DNA of 32,124 nt, from positions 1 to 32,124 of the forward strand of contig CANFFZ010000009.1 in assembly GCA_947446155.1 (NCBI GenBank), given 5' to 3'. Made by a program: the position numbers and the translations under genes. Numbering within the stretch: the first letter of the stretch is position 1; each line of letters starts with the position of its first letter. Below, piece after piece: positions 14,639 to 22,436 of this stretch. Under the pieces are notes generated by a model. The model was not told the DNA's origin. It saw only the letters and a list, made by a program, of their open reading frames with translations, and did not search any database. This DNA comes from Chloroflexota bacterium. Its GTDB lineage: Bacteria > Chloroflexota > Dehalococcoidia > UBA2979.

Positions 14639-15556
14639 TCAGGCTGCGGGCGGCGGCAGGTCGTCGCCGGTGATGCGTCGGTACGCCTCGATGTAGCGCG
14701 CGGAGGTCGAGGCAACGATCTCGGGGGGCAGCACCGGGGCGGGGGGCGACTTCGACCAGCCGGTGGCCGTGAGCCAGTCGCGCAGCGGCTGCTTGTCGAA
14801 CGAGAGCTGGTCGTGACCGGGCTCGTACTGGTCGGCGGGCCAGAAGCGGCTCGAGTCCGGCGTCATCACCTCGTCGACCAGCACCGGCTCACCGTCGAGC
14901 ATGCCGAACTCGTACTTCGTGTCGGCGACGAGAATGCCGCGTTCCGCGCAGACATGCGCCCCGTAGCGGTAGAGGGCCAACGAGCGCAGTTTCACCGCGT
15001 TCGCCGCCGCTTCGCCGATCAGCGCCTCGACTTCCTCGTAGGTCATAGGCGCGTCGTGGGCAGGTGGCTCAGCCTTCGAGCTAGGCGTGAACAGCGGGTC
15101 CATCAGGCGGTCGCACATCTTCAGGCCGGGCGGGATCACGTTGCCGGACACCGCGCCGGTGGCGAGGTAGTCCTTCCAGCCACTGCCGGTGATGAAGCCG
15201 CGCACAACGCACTCGACCGGCAGCACTTCGGCACGACGCATCACCATGCTTCGCCCGAAGTAGCGAGGGTCCGTCACACCAAACTCTGCGGCGTTCGACG
15301 CGTCGAGGATGCCGATGAAGGCGTTGGGAACGACCTCGGACGTGCGTGCGTACCAGTAGGCGGAGAGGCGGGTGAGCACCTCGCCCTTGCGCGGGATGCC
15401 GTTGGGCATCACCACGTCGAATGCGGACATGCGGTCGGTAGCGACGAGTAGCAGGCGGTCGCCTGGCAGCGCGTACAGGTCACGCACCTTGCCCTGGTGC
15501 ACTTTCGGCAACGGCAGGTCCGTCGTGAGCATCGGCTCGGCAGATGTCGAGTTCAT
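14639..15556 (-). CDS. purC: Phosphoribosylaminoimidazole-succinocarboxamide synthase
   Basis: SAICAR synthetase couples CAIR and aspartate using ATP. The 305-residue protein is the longer form: HQGKVRDLYALPGDRLLLVATDRMSAFDVVMPNGIPRKGEVL at the N-terminus, VVRGFITGSGWKDY, the insertion FTPSSKAEPPAHD, GILVADTKYEFG and LVDEVMTPDSSRFW. The ATG at 15556 has GAAGGAGG seven bases upstream and overlaps the purB TGA (ATGA). The frame extends 63 codons further into purB without a family match. Confidence 0.95.
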   Translation of the reverse strand: MNSTSAEPMLTTDLPLPKVHQGKVRDLYALPGDRLLLVATDRMSAFDVVMPNGIPRKGEVLTRLSAYWYARTSEVVPNAFIGILDASNAAEFGVTDPRYFGRSMVMRRAEVLPVECVVRGFITGSGWKDYLATGAVSGNVIPPGLKMCDRLMDPLFTPSSKAEPPAHDAPMTYEEVEALIGEAAANAVKLRSLALYRYGAHVCAERGILVADTKYEFGMLDGEPVLVDEVMTPDSSRFWPADQYEPGHDQLSFDKQPLRDWLTATGWSKSPPAPVLPPEIVASTSARYIEAYRRITGDDLPPPAA

Positions 15557-16893
15557 CGCGCAGCCTCCTTCGCGGGCTTCCTCGGAGCGACCGGCTCCAG
15601 CAGGCCGATGCGACGGAAGGTGTCGTCCACCCACGTGAGGAACGCCTGCGGGTCGAAGATGGCGGCGAGTTGCTGCGCCGTGAGCCGCTGGCCTACCTCG
15701 GGGTCGGCGTCGAGCAGTGCGCGCAGCGGGCGCTCGTCGCGCCACGCGGTCATCGAGTTGCGCTTCACAATGTTATAGGCGGCCTCGCGGGTCATGCCGG
15801 ACTCCAGCAGCGCGTTGAGCACCTTCGAGGAGTAGATGAGGCCCTGCGTCCGCTCCAGGTTGCGGGCCATCCGCTCCGGGTAGACGACAAGACCGTCCAT
15901 GACGCCGGTGAAGATGTGCAGCGCGTAATCGAGCAGTCCGCAGGCGTCCGGCAGGATGATCCGCTCAGCACTCGAGTGCGAAATGTCGCGCTCGTGCCAT
16001 AGGGCGACATTCTCGAGGGCGGTCACAGCGTGGCCGCGCAGCACGCGCGCGATACCGCAGACGCGCTCGCACAACTCGGGGTTGCGCTTGTGCGGCATCG
16101 AGGACGAGCCGGTCTGGCTGCCCTCGTCGAACGGCTCCTCGGCTTCGAGGATGTCCGTGCGCTGGAGCCCGCGGATCTCCGTTGCGAACTTTTCGAGGGA
16201 TGCGCCGACCCCCGCGAGTACCTCGATGTAGAAGGCGTGGCGGTCGCGCTGAATGATCTGCGTCGTTACCTTCGCCACCTCGAGGCCGAGCGCCTCGCAG
16301 GCGTACTCCTCGACACTCGGCGGGACCGAGGCGTGCGTACCGACAGGACCGGACATCTGGCCGACCGCGATCTGCTTCCAGGCCAGCGCGAGGCGTTCCT
16401 CCTGGCGTCGGAGTTCTTCGACCCACACGGCGAGCTTCATCCCAAAGGTGGTGGGCTCCGCGTGGACGCCGTGCGTGCGGCCGATGCAGACCGTGTCCTT
16501 GTGCTTCAGCGCCTGCCGCGCGATCACCTCGCGAAGTCGTACGACACCCGCGGTGATCAGGTCGAGCGCCTCGACCATCTGGAGGCAGGTGGCGGTGTCC
16601 CACACGTCGTTCGAGGTGAGCCCGTAGTGGACCCAGCGCGACTCGGGCCCGAGCGACTCCGCGACGGAGCGCAAGAACGCGGTGACATCGTGGTGGGTCT
16701 CCTCGATGTAGCGGTTCACGGCTGCTACATCGACCTTCGCGTTCGCGACGACCTTGGCGACGTCCGAGGCAGGGACGACGCCCTCGACGCCCCACGCCTG
16801 CACGGCGGCGACTTCGACCTTCAACCACAACTCGAACTTGCGGTCGTCCGACCAGATGTAGGTCATCTCAGGACGGGAATATCGAGGGATCAT
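15553..16893 (-). CDS. purB: Adenylosuccinate lyase
   Basis: PurB releases fumarate from SAICAR and from adenylosuccinate. The 446 residues contain the aspartase/fumarase superfamily landmarks: HYGLTSNDVWDTA, the catalytic-His segment GRTHGVHAEPTTFG, GPVGTHASVPPSVEE, and the signature GSSSMPHKRNPELCERV. ATG 16893 is preferred over the upstream frame start because GGAGGT lies six bases before it and the N-terminus IPRYSRPEMTYIWSDD is family-typical. Overlaps purC by four bases. Confidence 0.96.
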   Translation of the reverse strand: MIPRYSRPEMTYIWSDDRKFELWLKVEVAAVQAWGVEGVVPASDVAKVVANAKVDVAAVNRYIEETHHDVTAFLRSVAESLGPESRWVHYGLTSNDVWDTATCLQMVEALDLITAGVVRLREVIARQALKHKDTVCIGRTHGVHAEPTTFGMKLAVWVEELRRQEERLALAWKQIAVGQMSGPVGTHASVPPSVEEYACEALGLEVAKVTTQIIQRDRHAFYIEVLAGVGASLEKFATEIRGLQRTDILEAEEPFDEGSQTGSSSMPHKRNPELCERVCGIARVLRGHAVTALENVALWHERDISHSSAERIILPDACGLLDYALHIFTGVMDGLVVYPERMARNLERTQGLIYSSKVLNALLESGMTREAAYNIVKRNSMTAWRDERPLRALLDADPEVGQRLTAQQLAAIFDPQAFLTWVDDTFRRIGLLEPVAPRKPAKEAAR

Positions 16894-16938
16894 CGGCGCA
16901 CCTCCGGGAAGACGGGCGCAACCCAGCACAGATCGAGG

Positions 16939-17292
16939 TTAGTCGTAGTCATGCGCGAACTCCTCACGGACCGGCGCGAAGACTTCGATCAGTCGGGACG
17001 CCTCGATGGCGCGGACGAGGTGCAGCGCGCCACCGGGGATCAGGTAGCCGCCGCCCAGCGTGACCTCGCGCTCAGGGGCACCCTCGCCGCCGACTCGCAG
17101 CACGATGCGCCCGCTGACGACGGTGCCAGACTGCTCGTAAGGGTGCGTGTGCTCCGGCACCACGGCGCCCGCCGCAACGTCGAACTGGCAGAGCGTGAGG
17201 TTGTCGCCAGACGCCAGCGTGCGGCGAGTCACACCGGGGAACACCTCGATGGCGCGCATCGCCTCGGCCGATCGGACGAGCGGCTCGCTCAC
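16939..17292 (-). CDS. Small cupin-domain protein in the purine operon
   Basis: This single-domain cupin of 117 residues has the first metal motif PEHTHPYEQSGTVVSGRIVLRVG (His-x-His and Glu) and the second motif LIPGGALHLVRAIE. The C-terminus is FAPVREEFAHDYD. Single-domain cupins bind metals or small ligands, and many have no known substrate. Its start overlaps the stop of the upstream unknown gene (GTGA), and purB begins 45 bp downstream, so it is part of the purine transcript. A role linked to purine synthesis is only an inference from position. Confidence 0.82.
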   Translation of the reverse strand: MSEPLVRSAEAMRAIEVFPGVTRRTLASGDNLTLCQFDVAAGAVVPEHTHPYEQSGTVVSGRIVLRVGGEGAPEREVTLGGGYLIPGGALHLVRAIEASRLIEVFAPVREEFAHDYD

Positions 17293-17702
17293 AGGGCTTC
17301 GCCTCCTCGCGCGGCCGGGACGGCCGGAGCAGCGCCGAGGATCGCGTGTGTGAAATCGAAGGCGACGCGGTTACGCTCGTGCTGGTCGCCAAAGAGCGCC
17401 CCGGCACCGTCGCCGGCGTCCACTTCGTGCGCGAAGCGTGCCGCTGCGACATCGAGGGCGGCCCGCACTTCGTCGATGCGCGCGCGGTCGACATCGGCGG
17501 CGCGGAGGTTGCGGATCCGGAACTCGCGGTTGCCGTTCAGCGCCCACAGCACAGCCGTCGCACGGTCGCCTCGGCTGCCACCCCACGCGGCGATGAAGTG
17601 CAGGCACGGCGGGCGCTCGCCCGGCACCTGGGCCGATGGCAGTGCGTCGAGGTCGATGCGTTTCCGGCACTCACGCATGGGGCAGCGCACTTCGGTGGTC
17701 AT
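17289..17702 (-). CDS. Conserved-looking unknown with a Cys/His cluster
   Basis: This 137-residue protein has Cys7, Cys12, Cys33 and His35 in its first 35 residues (RCPMREC..., PPCLHFIAAWGG), a possible metal-binding cluster. It continues with NGNREFRIRNLRAADVDRARIDEVRAALD and an Ala-rich helical C-terminus. I do not recognise the family. The ATG overlaps the purD stop (ATGA) and its own stop overlaps the cupin start, so it is translationally coupled on both sides. That coupling is the main evidence that it is a real gene. Confidence 0.7.
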   Translation of the reverse strand: MTTEVRCPMRECRKRIDLDALPSAQVPGERPPCLHFIAAWGGSRGDRATAVLWALNGNREFRIRNLRAADVDRARIDEVRAALDVAAARFAHEVDAGDGAGALFGDQHERNRVAFDFTHAILGAAPAVPAARGGEAL

Positions 17703-18991
17703 CGAGGGCTCGCGATGGTGAGCGGCTCGTCGGCGCGCGCGGCAATGTCGGTGCGGTAGTAGGCACCCTCGAAGCGGATGCGGCGCACGTTGTCGTAGGC
17801 GTGCGCGCGCGCCTCGGCGACTGTCGCCCCGCTGGCCACGACGCAGAGCACGCGCCCACCGGCGGTCACGAGGCGGCCCTGACGATCGTGCTTGCCACCC
17901 GCGATAAACACCTGCACGTCGTCGTCGATATCACCGATGCCCTCGACCGGGTGACCGGTGGTGTACGTGCCGGGGTAGCCACCGGAGGCCATCATCACGC
18001 CCACGGTCGCGACGTCGCCCCACTCCACAGGCACCTCGGCGAGACGGTCGTGCGCGATGGCGTCGCAGATCGCGAGGAGGTCGCTGCGCAGTTTCGGCAA
18101 CAGCACCTCGGCCTCGGGGTCGCCGAAGCGGGCGTTGAACTCGACGACCTTCGGGCCGCCGCTCGTGACCATGATGCCGGGGTAGAGCACACCCTTGAAC
18201 GAACGGCCTGCAGCGCGGAGGGCATCGAGAGCGCGCTCCGTGACCTGCGTGCGGATCGCCTCGGCGACCGGGGCATCGAGCCAGCCCGGCGGCGAGTAGA
18301 CGCCCATGCCGCCGGTGTTCGGGCCGCGGTCGCCGTCGAGCGCGGGCTTGTGGTCACAGGAGAACGGCATGTGCCGCACGGTCACGCCGTCCGAGAACGC
18401 GTGCGCCGAGGTCTCCCGGCCGTACATGCGCTCCTCGATCACCACGCGCGCGCCCGCGGCACCGAAGGCACTTCCGCGCATCGCAGCATCGATGGCAGCG
18501 ACCGCCTGCTCGGTGTTGTCGCAGACGGTCACACCCTTACCGAGCGAGAGGCCGTCCGCCTTCACGACACACGGCCCGCGGAGACTCCACGCGTACTCGA
18601 TGGCGCGCTCAGGGTCATCGAAGGCAGCACTCGCGGCGGTCGCGATGCCAGCGTCGCGCATCAGTGACTTCGCGTACGACTTCGACCACTCGATCTCGTC
18701 AGCGGCCTTCGTCGGGCCGAACGCGGCGATCCCCGCTGCCGTCAGCGCGTCCACGACCCCCGCCGCGAGCGGATCGTCCGGCGCGACCACGACGAGGTCG
18801 GCCTTCACGCGTTCGGCGAGCGCTACGACCTCAGCGGGTTCGGTGATGCGGACGCCCTCGACACTCTCGCCAAACATCGAGGTGCCTGCGTTGCCGGGGG
18901 CCACCCACAGTTTGCCCATGAGCGGGGACTGCGCGAGCCGCCAGGCGATGGCGTGCTCACGTCCACCCGACCCCAGCAGGAGGACGTTCAT
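17699..18991 (-). CDS. purD: Phosphoribosylamine--glycine ligase
   Basis: GAR synthetase is an ATP-grasp enzyme making glycinamide ribonucleotide. The 430 residues show the N-terminal [37 protein letters not shown], the ATP-grasp segment [51 protein letters not shown] and [17 protein letters not shown]. The ATG at 18991 overlaps the guaA TGA (ATGA) and puts the conserved N-terminus first; a GTG two codons upstream is possible. Confidence 0.95.
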   Translation of the reverse strand: MNVLLLGSGGREHAIAWRLAQSPLMGKLWVAPGNAGTSMFGESVEGVRITEPAEVVALAERVKADLVVVAPDDPLAAGVVDALTAAGIAAFGPTKAADEIEWSKSYAKSLMRDAGIATAASAAFDDPERAIEYAWSLRGPCVVKADGLSLGKGVTVCDNTEQAVAAIDAAMRGSAFGAAGARVVIEERMYGRETSAHAFSDGVTVRHMPFSCDHKPALDGDRGPNTGGMGVYSPPGWLDAPVAEAIRTQVTERALDALRAAGRSFKGVLYPGIMVTSGGPKVVEFNARFGDPEAEVLLPKLRSDLLAICDAIAHDRLAEVPVEWGDVATVGVMMASGGYPGTYTTGHPVEGIGDIDDDVQVFIAGGKHDRQGRLVTAGGRVLCVVASGATVAEARAHAYDNVRRIRFEGAYYRTDIAARADEPLTIASPR

Positions 18992-20655
18992 TCCCACTCG
19001 ATCGTCCCGGGAGGCTTCGAGGTGATGTCGTAGACGACGCGGTTGATCTCCCGCACTTCATTGGTGATGCGATTGGAGATCTTGGCGAGCAGGTCGTACG
19101 GGAGGCGCGCCCAGTCCGCTGTCATCGCGTCTTCGGCCTCGACGCAGCGGATCGCGACGGTGTGGCCGTACGTGCGGAAGTCGCCCTGCACACCGACCGA
19201 CTTCGTGTCCGTGAGGACGGCGAAGGCCTGCCAGAGGTCGTAGTAGACCTGCGCCTTCTTGATCTCGTCCATCACGATCCAGTCCGCGCGGCGGAGGATG
19301 TCCAGTTTGTCGCGGGTCACCTCGCCGATGATGCGAATCGCGAGGCCCGGGCCGGGGAACGGCTGGCGGTACACCATCTCGTCCGGCAGGCCGAGTTCCT
19401 TGCCGACCCGTCGCACTTCGTCCTTGAACAGGTTGCGCAGGGGCTCGATCAGCGTGAGACGCATGTCCTTCGGCAACCCGCCGACGTTGTGGTGCGTCTT
19501 GATCTTCGCCGCGGCGTTGTTGCCGGTGGACGCAGACTCGATGACGTCCGGGTAGGTCGTCCCCTGCACGAGGAAGTCGACCTGCCCGAGGGAGCGCGTC
19601 TCGTCCTCGAAGAGGCGGATGAACGTCTCGCCGATCCGCTTCCGCTTCGTCTCCGGGTTGGTCACCTCGGCGAGTTGCGTGAGGAAACGGTCGGTCGCGT
19701 CCACGTGGCGCAGTTTGATCGCCATGTGCTTCGTGAAGGTCTCGACGACACGCTCGGCCTCGCCCATCCGGAGCAGGCCGTTGTCGACGAAGATGCACGT
19801 CAGTTGGTCGCCGACCGCTCGGTGCACCATCGCGGCTGCGACGGCAGAGTCGACACCGCCCGAGAGCGCGCAGATCACCTGGCCGCCCCCGACCGCCTTC
19901 TTGATGGCCGCGACGGATTCCTCGACGAAGTTCCCGGCGGTCCACTCACCTCGACAGCCCGCGACCTCAAAGAGGAAGTTGCGGATCAGGGTGTCGCCCT
20001 GCGGGGTGTGGACGACCTCCGGGTGGAACAGGATGCCGAAGTATTTCGCGCCGTCGGTCATCACGGCCACGGGGGCGTTGTCCGACTGCGCGATGCCTCG
20101 GAACCCGGGGGGCAACTGCGTCACCTTGTCGCCGTGCGAGGCCCAGACCGGTAGCGAGGCGGGCAGTCCCTTCAGCAGCGGGTTGGCGGCCTCCGTCAGG
20201 TTGAGGATCGCGTGCCCGTACTCGCGCTCATCCGATGGCTCGACACGCCCGCCGAGGGTATGCGTGAGCAGCTGCATCCCGTAGCAGATGCCGAGGACTG
20301 GCACGCCCGAGTTGATGACATAGGCGGGGAGCGTCGGCGCACCGTCGTCGTACACGGAGGACGGGCCGCCGGAGAGGATGAACGATTTCACCCGAAGGTG
20401 GTTCAACTTCGATGCCGGGGTGTCCCAGGGCACCATCTCGGAGTAGACGTTCGCCTCGCGGATTCGGCGGGTGATGAGCATCGAGAACTGGGAGCCGTAG
20501 TCGAGGACCACGACCGTCTCCGGTGCATTCGGAGCGGGGGTAAGGAGAGCGCCCGGCTCGCGTGCGCCTGCGACTTCGAGGTACGTTGCGACCTCGGTAT
20601 CACCGGAAGTGCGAACCCGATCCGCCGGGGCGGAGATATCGGTCGTATCGACCAT
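18988..20655 (-). CDS. guaA: GMP synthase (glutamine-hydrolysing)
   Basis: GuaA aminates XMP to GMP. The 555 residues hold a class I glutamine amidotransferase ([35 protein letters not shown] with the nucleophile Cys, [12 protein letters not shown]), an ATP-pyrophosphatase with the PP-loop [14 protein letters not shown], and the dimerisation domain ending [16 protein letters not shown]...[11 protein letters not shown]. About 45 residues precede the usual start of the family; no better start codon exists in between, so a real N-terminal extension is likely. It is the first gene of the purine operon and divergent from the Nudix-PdxH gene. A promoter with 18-base spacing lies about 40 bases upstream of the ATG. 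Confidence 0.95.
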   Translation of the reverse strand: MVDTTDISAPADRVRTSGDTEVATYLEVAGAREPGALLTPAPNAPETVVVLDYGSQFSMLITRRIREANVYSEMVPWDTPASKLNHLRVKSFILSGGPSSVYDDGAPTLPAYVINSGVPVLGICYGMQLLTHTLGGRVEPSDEREYGHAILNLTEAANPLLKGLPASLPVWASHGDKVTQLPPGFRGIAQSDNAPVAVMTDGAKYFGILFHPEVVHTPQGDTLIRNFLFEVAGCRGEWTAGNFVEESVAAIKKAVGGGQVICALSGGVDSAVAAAMVHRAVGDQLTCIFVDNGLLRMGEAERVVETFTKHMAIKLRHVDATDRFLTQLAEVTNPETKRKRIGETFIRLFEDETRSLGQVDFLVQGTTYPDVIESASTGNNAAAKIKTHHNVGGLPKDMRLTLIEPLRNLFKDEVRRVGKELGLPDEMVYRQPFPGPGLAIRIIGEVTRDKLDILRRADWIVMDEIKKAQVYYDLWQAFAVLTDTKSVGVQGDFRTYGHTVAIRCVEAEDAMTADWARLPYDLLAKISNRITNEVREINRVVYDITSKPPGTIEWE

Positions 20656-20693
20656 CAGACTTGCCTGACCGGGGAGAGCGCCGCTAGGCACAG

Positions 20694-20723
20694 ATGGTAC
20701 CGGCGCCCCCTCCGAGGGGTCAA
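20694..20723 (-). promoter_or_regulatory. Promoter of the guaA-pur operon (TTGACC-N18-TACCAT)
   Basis: On the minus strand TTGACC (20723-20718) is followed after 18 bases by TACCAT (20699-20694). A start near 20687 gives a leader of about 32 nt before the guaA ATG. It lies just ahead of the divergent ATG at 20743, in an intergenic space of only 87 bp that must also serve that gene. No known purine riboswitch fits in so short a leader. Confidence 0.55.
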
Positions 20724-20742
20724 CGCGAATCTGCGAGGCCTC

Positions 20743-21852
20743 ATGAACGATTCGCTCGCTCGCCTCCCTCGCAAGGTCGTCTCCGGCGCCATGCTGCTGC
20801 TGGACGAGGCGGGCCGGCTCCTCATCCTGAAACCCACATATAAGGACGGCTGGGAGATCCCCGGCGGGCTGGCCGAGGCTGGCGAGTCGCCCTGGCAGGC
20901 CGCCCACCGCGAGGTCCTCGAGGAAGTCGGCCTCGACCGGGAGGCCGGCGCGCTGCTCTCCGTCGAGTGGCGCCCCCCGATGGAGAACGTCGGCGACGGC
21001 GTCCACTTCATCTTCGACGGTGGCCTTGTCACCGCCGCACAGGCTGCCTCGCTGCGCCTCCAGGCCTCCGAGATCGCCGAGGCCCGCTTTCTCCCGCCGG
21101 AGGAGGCGTGTGCCCTCCTCCCTGGCCGCCTTGCCGCCCGCGTGCGCCCCGCGCTCGCGGTCCGCCCGCACGGTCCGCCGGTCTACCTCGAAGCGGGGCA
21201 CACCCGAGGCGGCCCGGGCTACGTCGGGGCACCCGAGGCGGAGCAGGCGCACCTCGACGCGCTCGTCACGCCGCACGGTGACCCGTTCGCCCATTTCGAT
21301 GCGTGGTACGCGGAGGCCGCTGCGGTCGATCCGCAGGCGCAGGCCGTGAACCTCGCGACCGCGGATGCGCGAGGCCGCCCGAGCAGCCGGATGGTGCTCG
21401 TCCGCAACTGGTCACCGGCCGGCTTCGAGCTCTACACCGACACTGAGTCGCGCAAGGGACTCGACCTCGCCGCGAACCCGTTCGGCGCGCTGTGCTGGCA
21501 CTGGAAGGCGCCACTGCAACGACAGGTGCGCGTCGAGGGGCGCATCGAGCGGTTGCCGGAGGCCTCGGCTGAGGCGTACTGGCAGTCACGCCCGCGCGCG
21601 CAACTGCTCGGGCGCGTGACCTCGCACCAGTCGCAGCCGGTAGGCAGCCGCGAGGCACTCCTCGGGGCCTTCTCCGCCGACGCAGCGCTCCATCCCGGTC
21701 CGGATCGTCCGCCGCGCCCGGCACGCTGGGGCGGCTACCTCGTCATCCCTGAACGCTTCGAGTTCTGGGTCCACGACGACGACCGCTTCCACCGCCGCCT
21801 CGAGTACGCGCGGACCGGCGAGGGCTGGGCGACACGAGTGCTGCAGCCGTAG
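20743..21852 (+). CDS. Nudix hydrolase fused to pyridoxamine 5'-phosphate oxidase
   Basis: One 369-codon frame holds two enzymes. Residues 10-140 form a Nudix domain with a perfect box: G42, E48, then REVLEEVGL (56-64). Residues about 176-369 form a complete PNP/PMP oxidase: [20 protein letters not shown] (216-223), [29 protein letters not shown] (FMN and substrate contacts), [28 protein letters not shown] and [10 protein letters not shown] near the C-terminus. PdxH makes pyridoxal 5'-phosphate; Nudix enzymes cleave nucleoside diphosphate derivatives. ATG 20743 has GAGG five bases upstream. The join at 140-176 is Gly/Pro-rich with no stop or frame change. Divergent from guaA. Confidence 0.85.
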   Translation: MNDSLARLPRKVVSGAMLLLDEAGRLLILKPTYKDGWEIPGGLAEAGESPWQAAHREVLEEVGLDREAGALLSVEWRPPMENVGDGVHFIFDGGLVTAAQAASLRLQASEIAEARFLPPEEACALLPGRLAARVRPALAVRPHGPPVYLEAGHTRGGPGYVGAPEAEQAHLDALVTPHGDPFAHFDAWYAEAAAVDPQAQAVNLATADARGRPSSRMVLVRNWSPAGFELYTDTESRKGLDLAANPFGALCWHWKAPLQRQVRVEGRIERLPEASAEAYWQSRPRAQLLGRVTSHQSQPVGSREALLGAFSADAALHPGPDRPPRPARWGGYLVIPERFEFWVHDDDRFHRRLEYARTGEGWATRVLQP

Positions 21853-21886
21853 GACCCGGGTGGGGGCGAGCAGCGCACCCCTGCGA

Positions 21887-21907
21887 TACGATTCGAGTCC
21901 ACTCGAA
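21887..21907 (+). promoter_or_regulatory. -10-like box and 16-bp palindrome before rpiB
   Basis: TACGAT (21887-21892) runs into a perfect inverted repeat, TTCGAGT-CC-ACTCGAA (21892-21907), whose centre coincides with the expected transcription start. A further ATTCGATG follows at 21909. The palindrome could be an operator for a dimeric repressor or a 5' hairpin of the mRNA. Confidence 0.4.
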
Positions 21908-21940
21908 ACATTCGATGCAGCACGGCGGGAGGCCAGCACG

Positions 21941-22408
21941 ATGCGGATCGCCATCGGCAGCGACCACGCCGGCTTTGACCTCAAGACGCTGCTCGCGGAC
22001 GAACTCCGCGCGCTCGGTGACGAGGTCGTGGACTTCGGCACCAACTCCACCGAGTCCTGCGACTACCCGGACATCGCGCTCCCACTCGCCGAGGCGGTGG
22101 CGGCCGCAAAACACGACTTCGGCGTCCTGATCTGCTCGAACGGTGTGGGGCCCTCGATCGTCGCGAACAAGGTGCATGGCGTCCGCGCGGCCGTCTGCCA
22201 CGATGTCTTCTCCGCCAAGCGTGCGCGTGAGCACACGGACGTGAACGTCCTCTGCCTCGGCGCGTGGGCCATCGGGCGGGGCGCGGCCTCCGAGGTGCTG
22301 CGTGCCTTCCGCGACGCGCGCTTCGAAGGCGGGCGCCACGAGGCCCGGCTCGCGAAGGTGCGCGCGATCGACGACCAGACGCGCGCTGGCCAGCGCGCTG
22401 GCGCCTAA
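21941..22408 (+). CDS. rpiB: Ribose-5-phosphate isomerase B family protein
   Basis: The 155-residue protein fits RpiB/LacAB: MRIAIGSDHAGFDLK, VVDFGTNSTESCDYPDIA, GVLICSNGVGPSIVANKVHGVRAAVCHD and ANVLCLG-like NVLCLGAWAIGRG. RpiB interconverts ribulose 5-phosphate and ribose 5-phosphate for nucleotide synthesis. The catalytic Cys is present, but the following anion-hole loop is CSNGVG rather than the common CGTGIG. ATG 21941 has GGGAGG eight bases upstream; the frame extends 27 codons further with no family match. Supplying ribose phosphate would suit the nearby purine and histidine operons. Confidence 0.9.
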   Translation: MRIAIGSDHAGFDLKTLLADELRALGDEVVDFGTNSTESCDYPDIALPLAEAVAAAKHDFGVLICSNGVGPSIVANKVHGVRAAVCHDVFSAKRAREHTDVNVLCLGAWAIGRGAASEVLRAFRDARFEGGRHEARLAKVRAIDDQTRAGQRAGA

Positions 22409-22436
22409 CCATCACCCTCGTCAGTCGAGACGCCTC

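Noticed and set aside
20212..20742. Long upstream extension of the Nudix-PdxH frame
   Set aside because: It lies antisense to guaA and its promoter, and has no matching domain; ATG 20743 has GAGG and precedes the Nudix domain directly.
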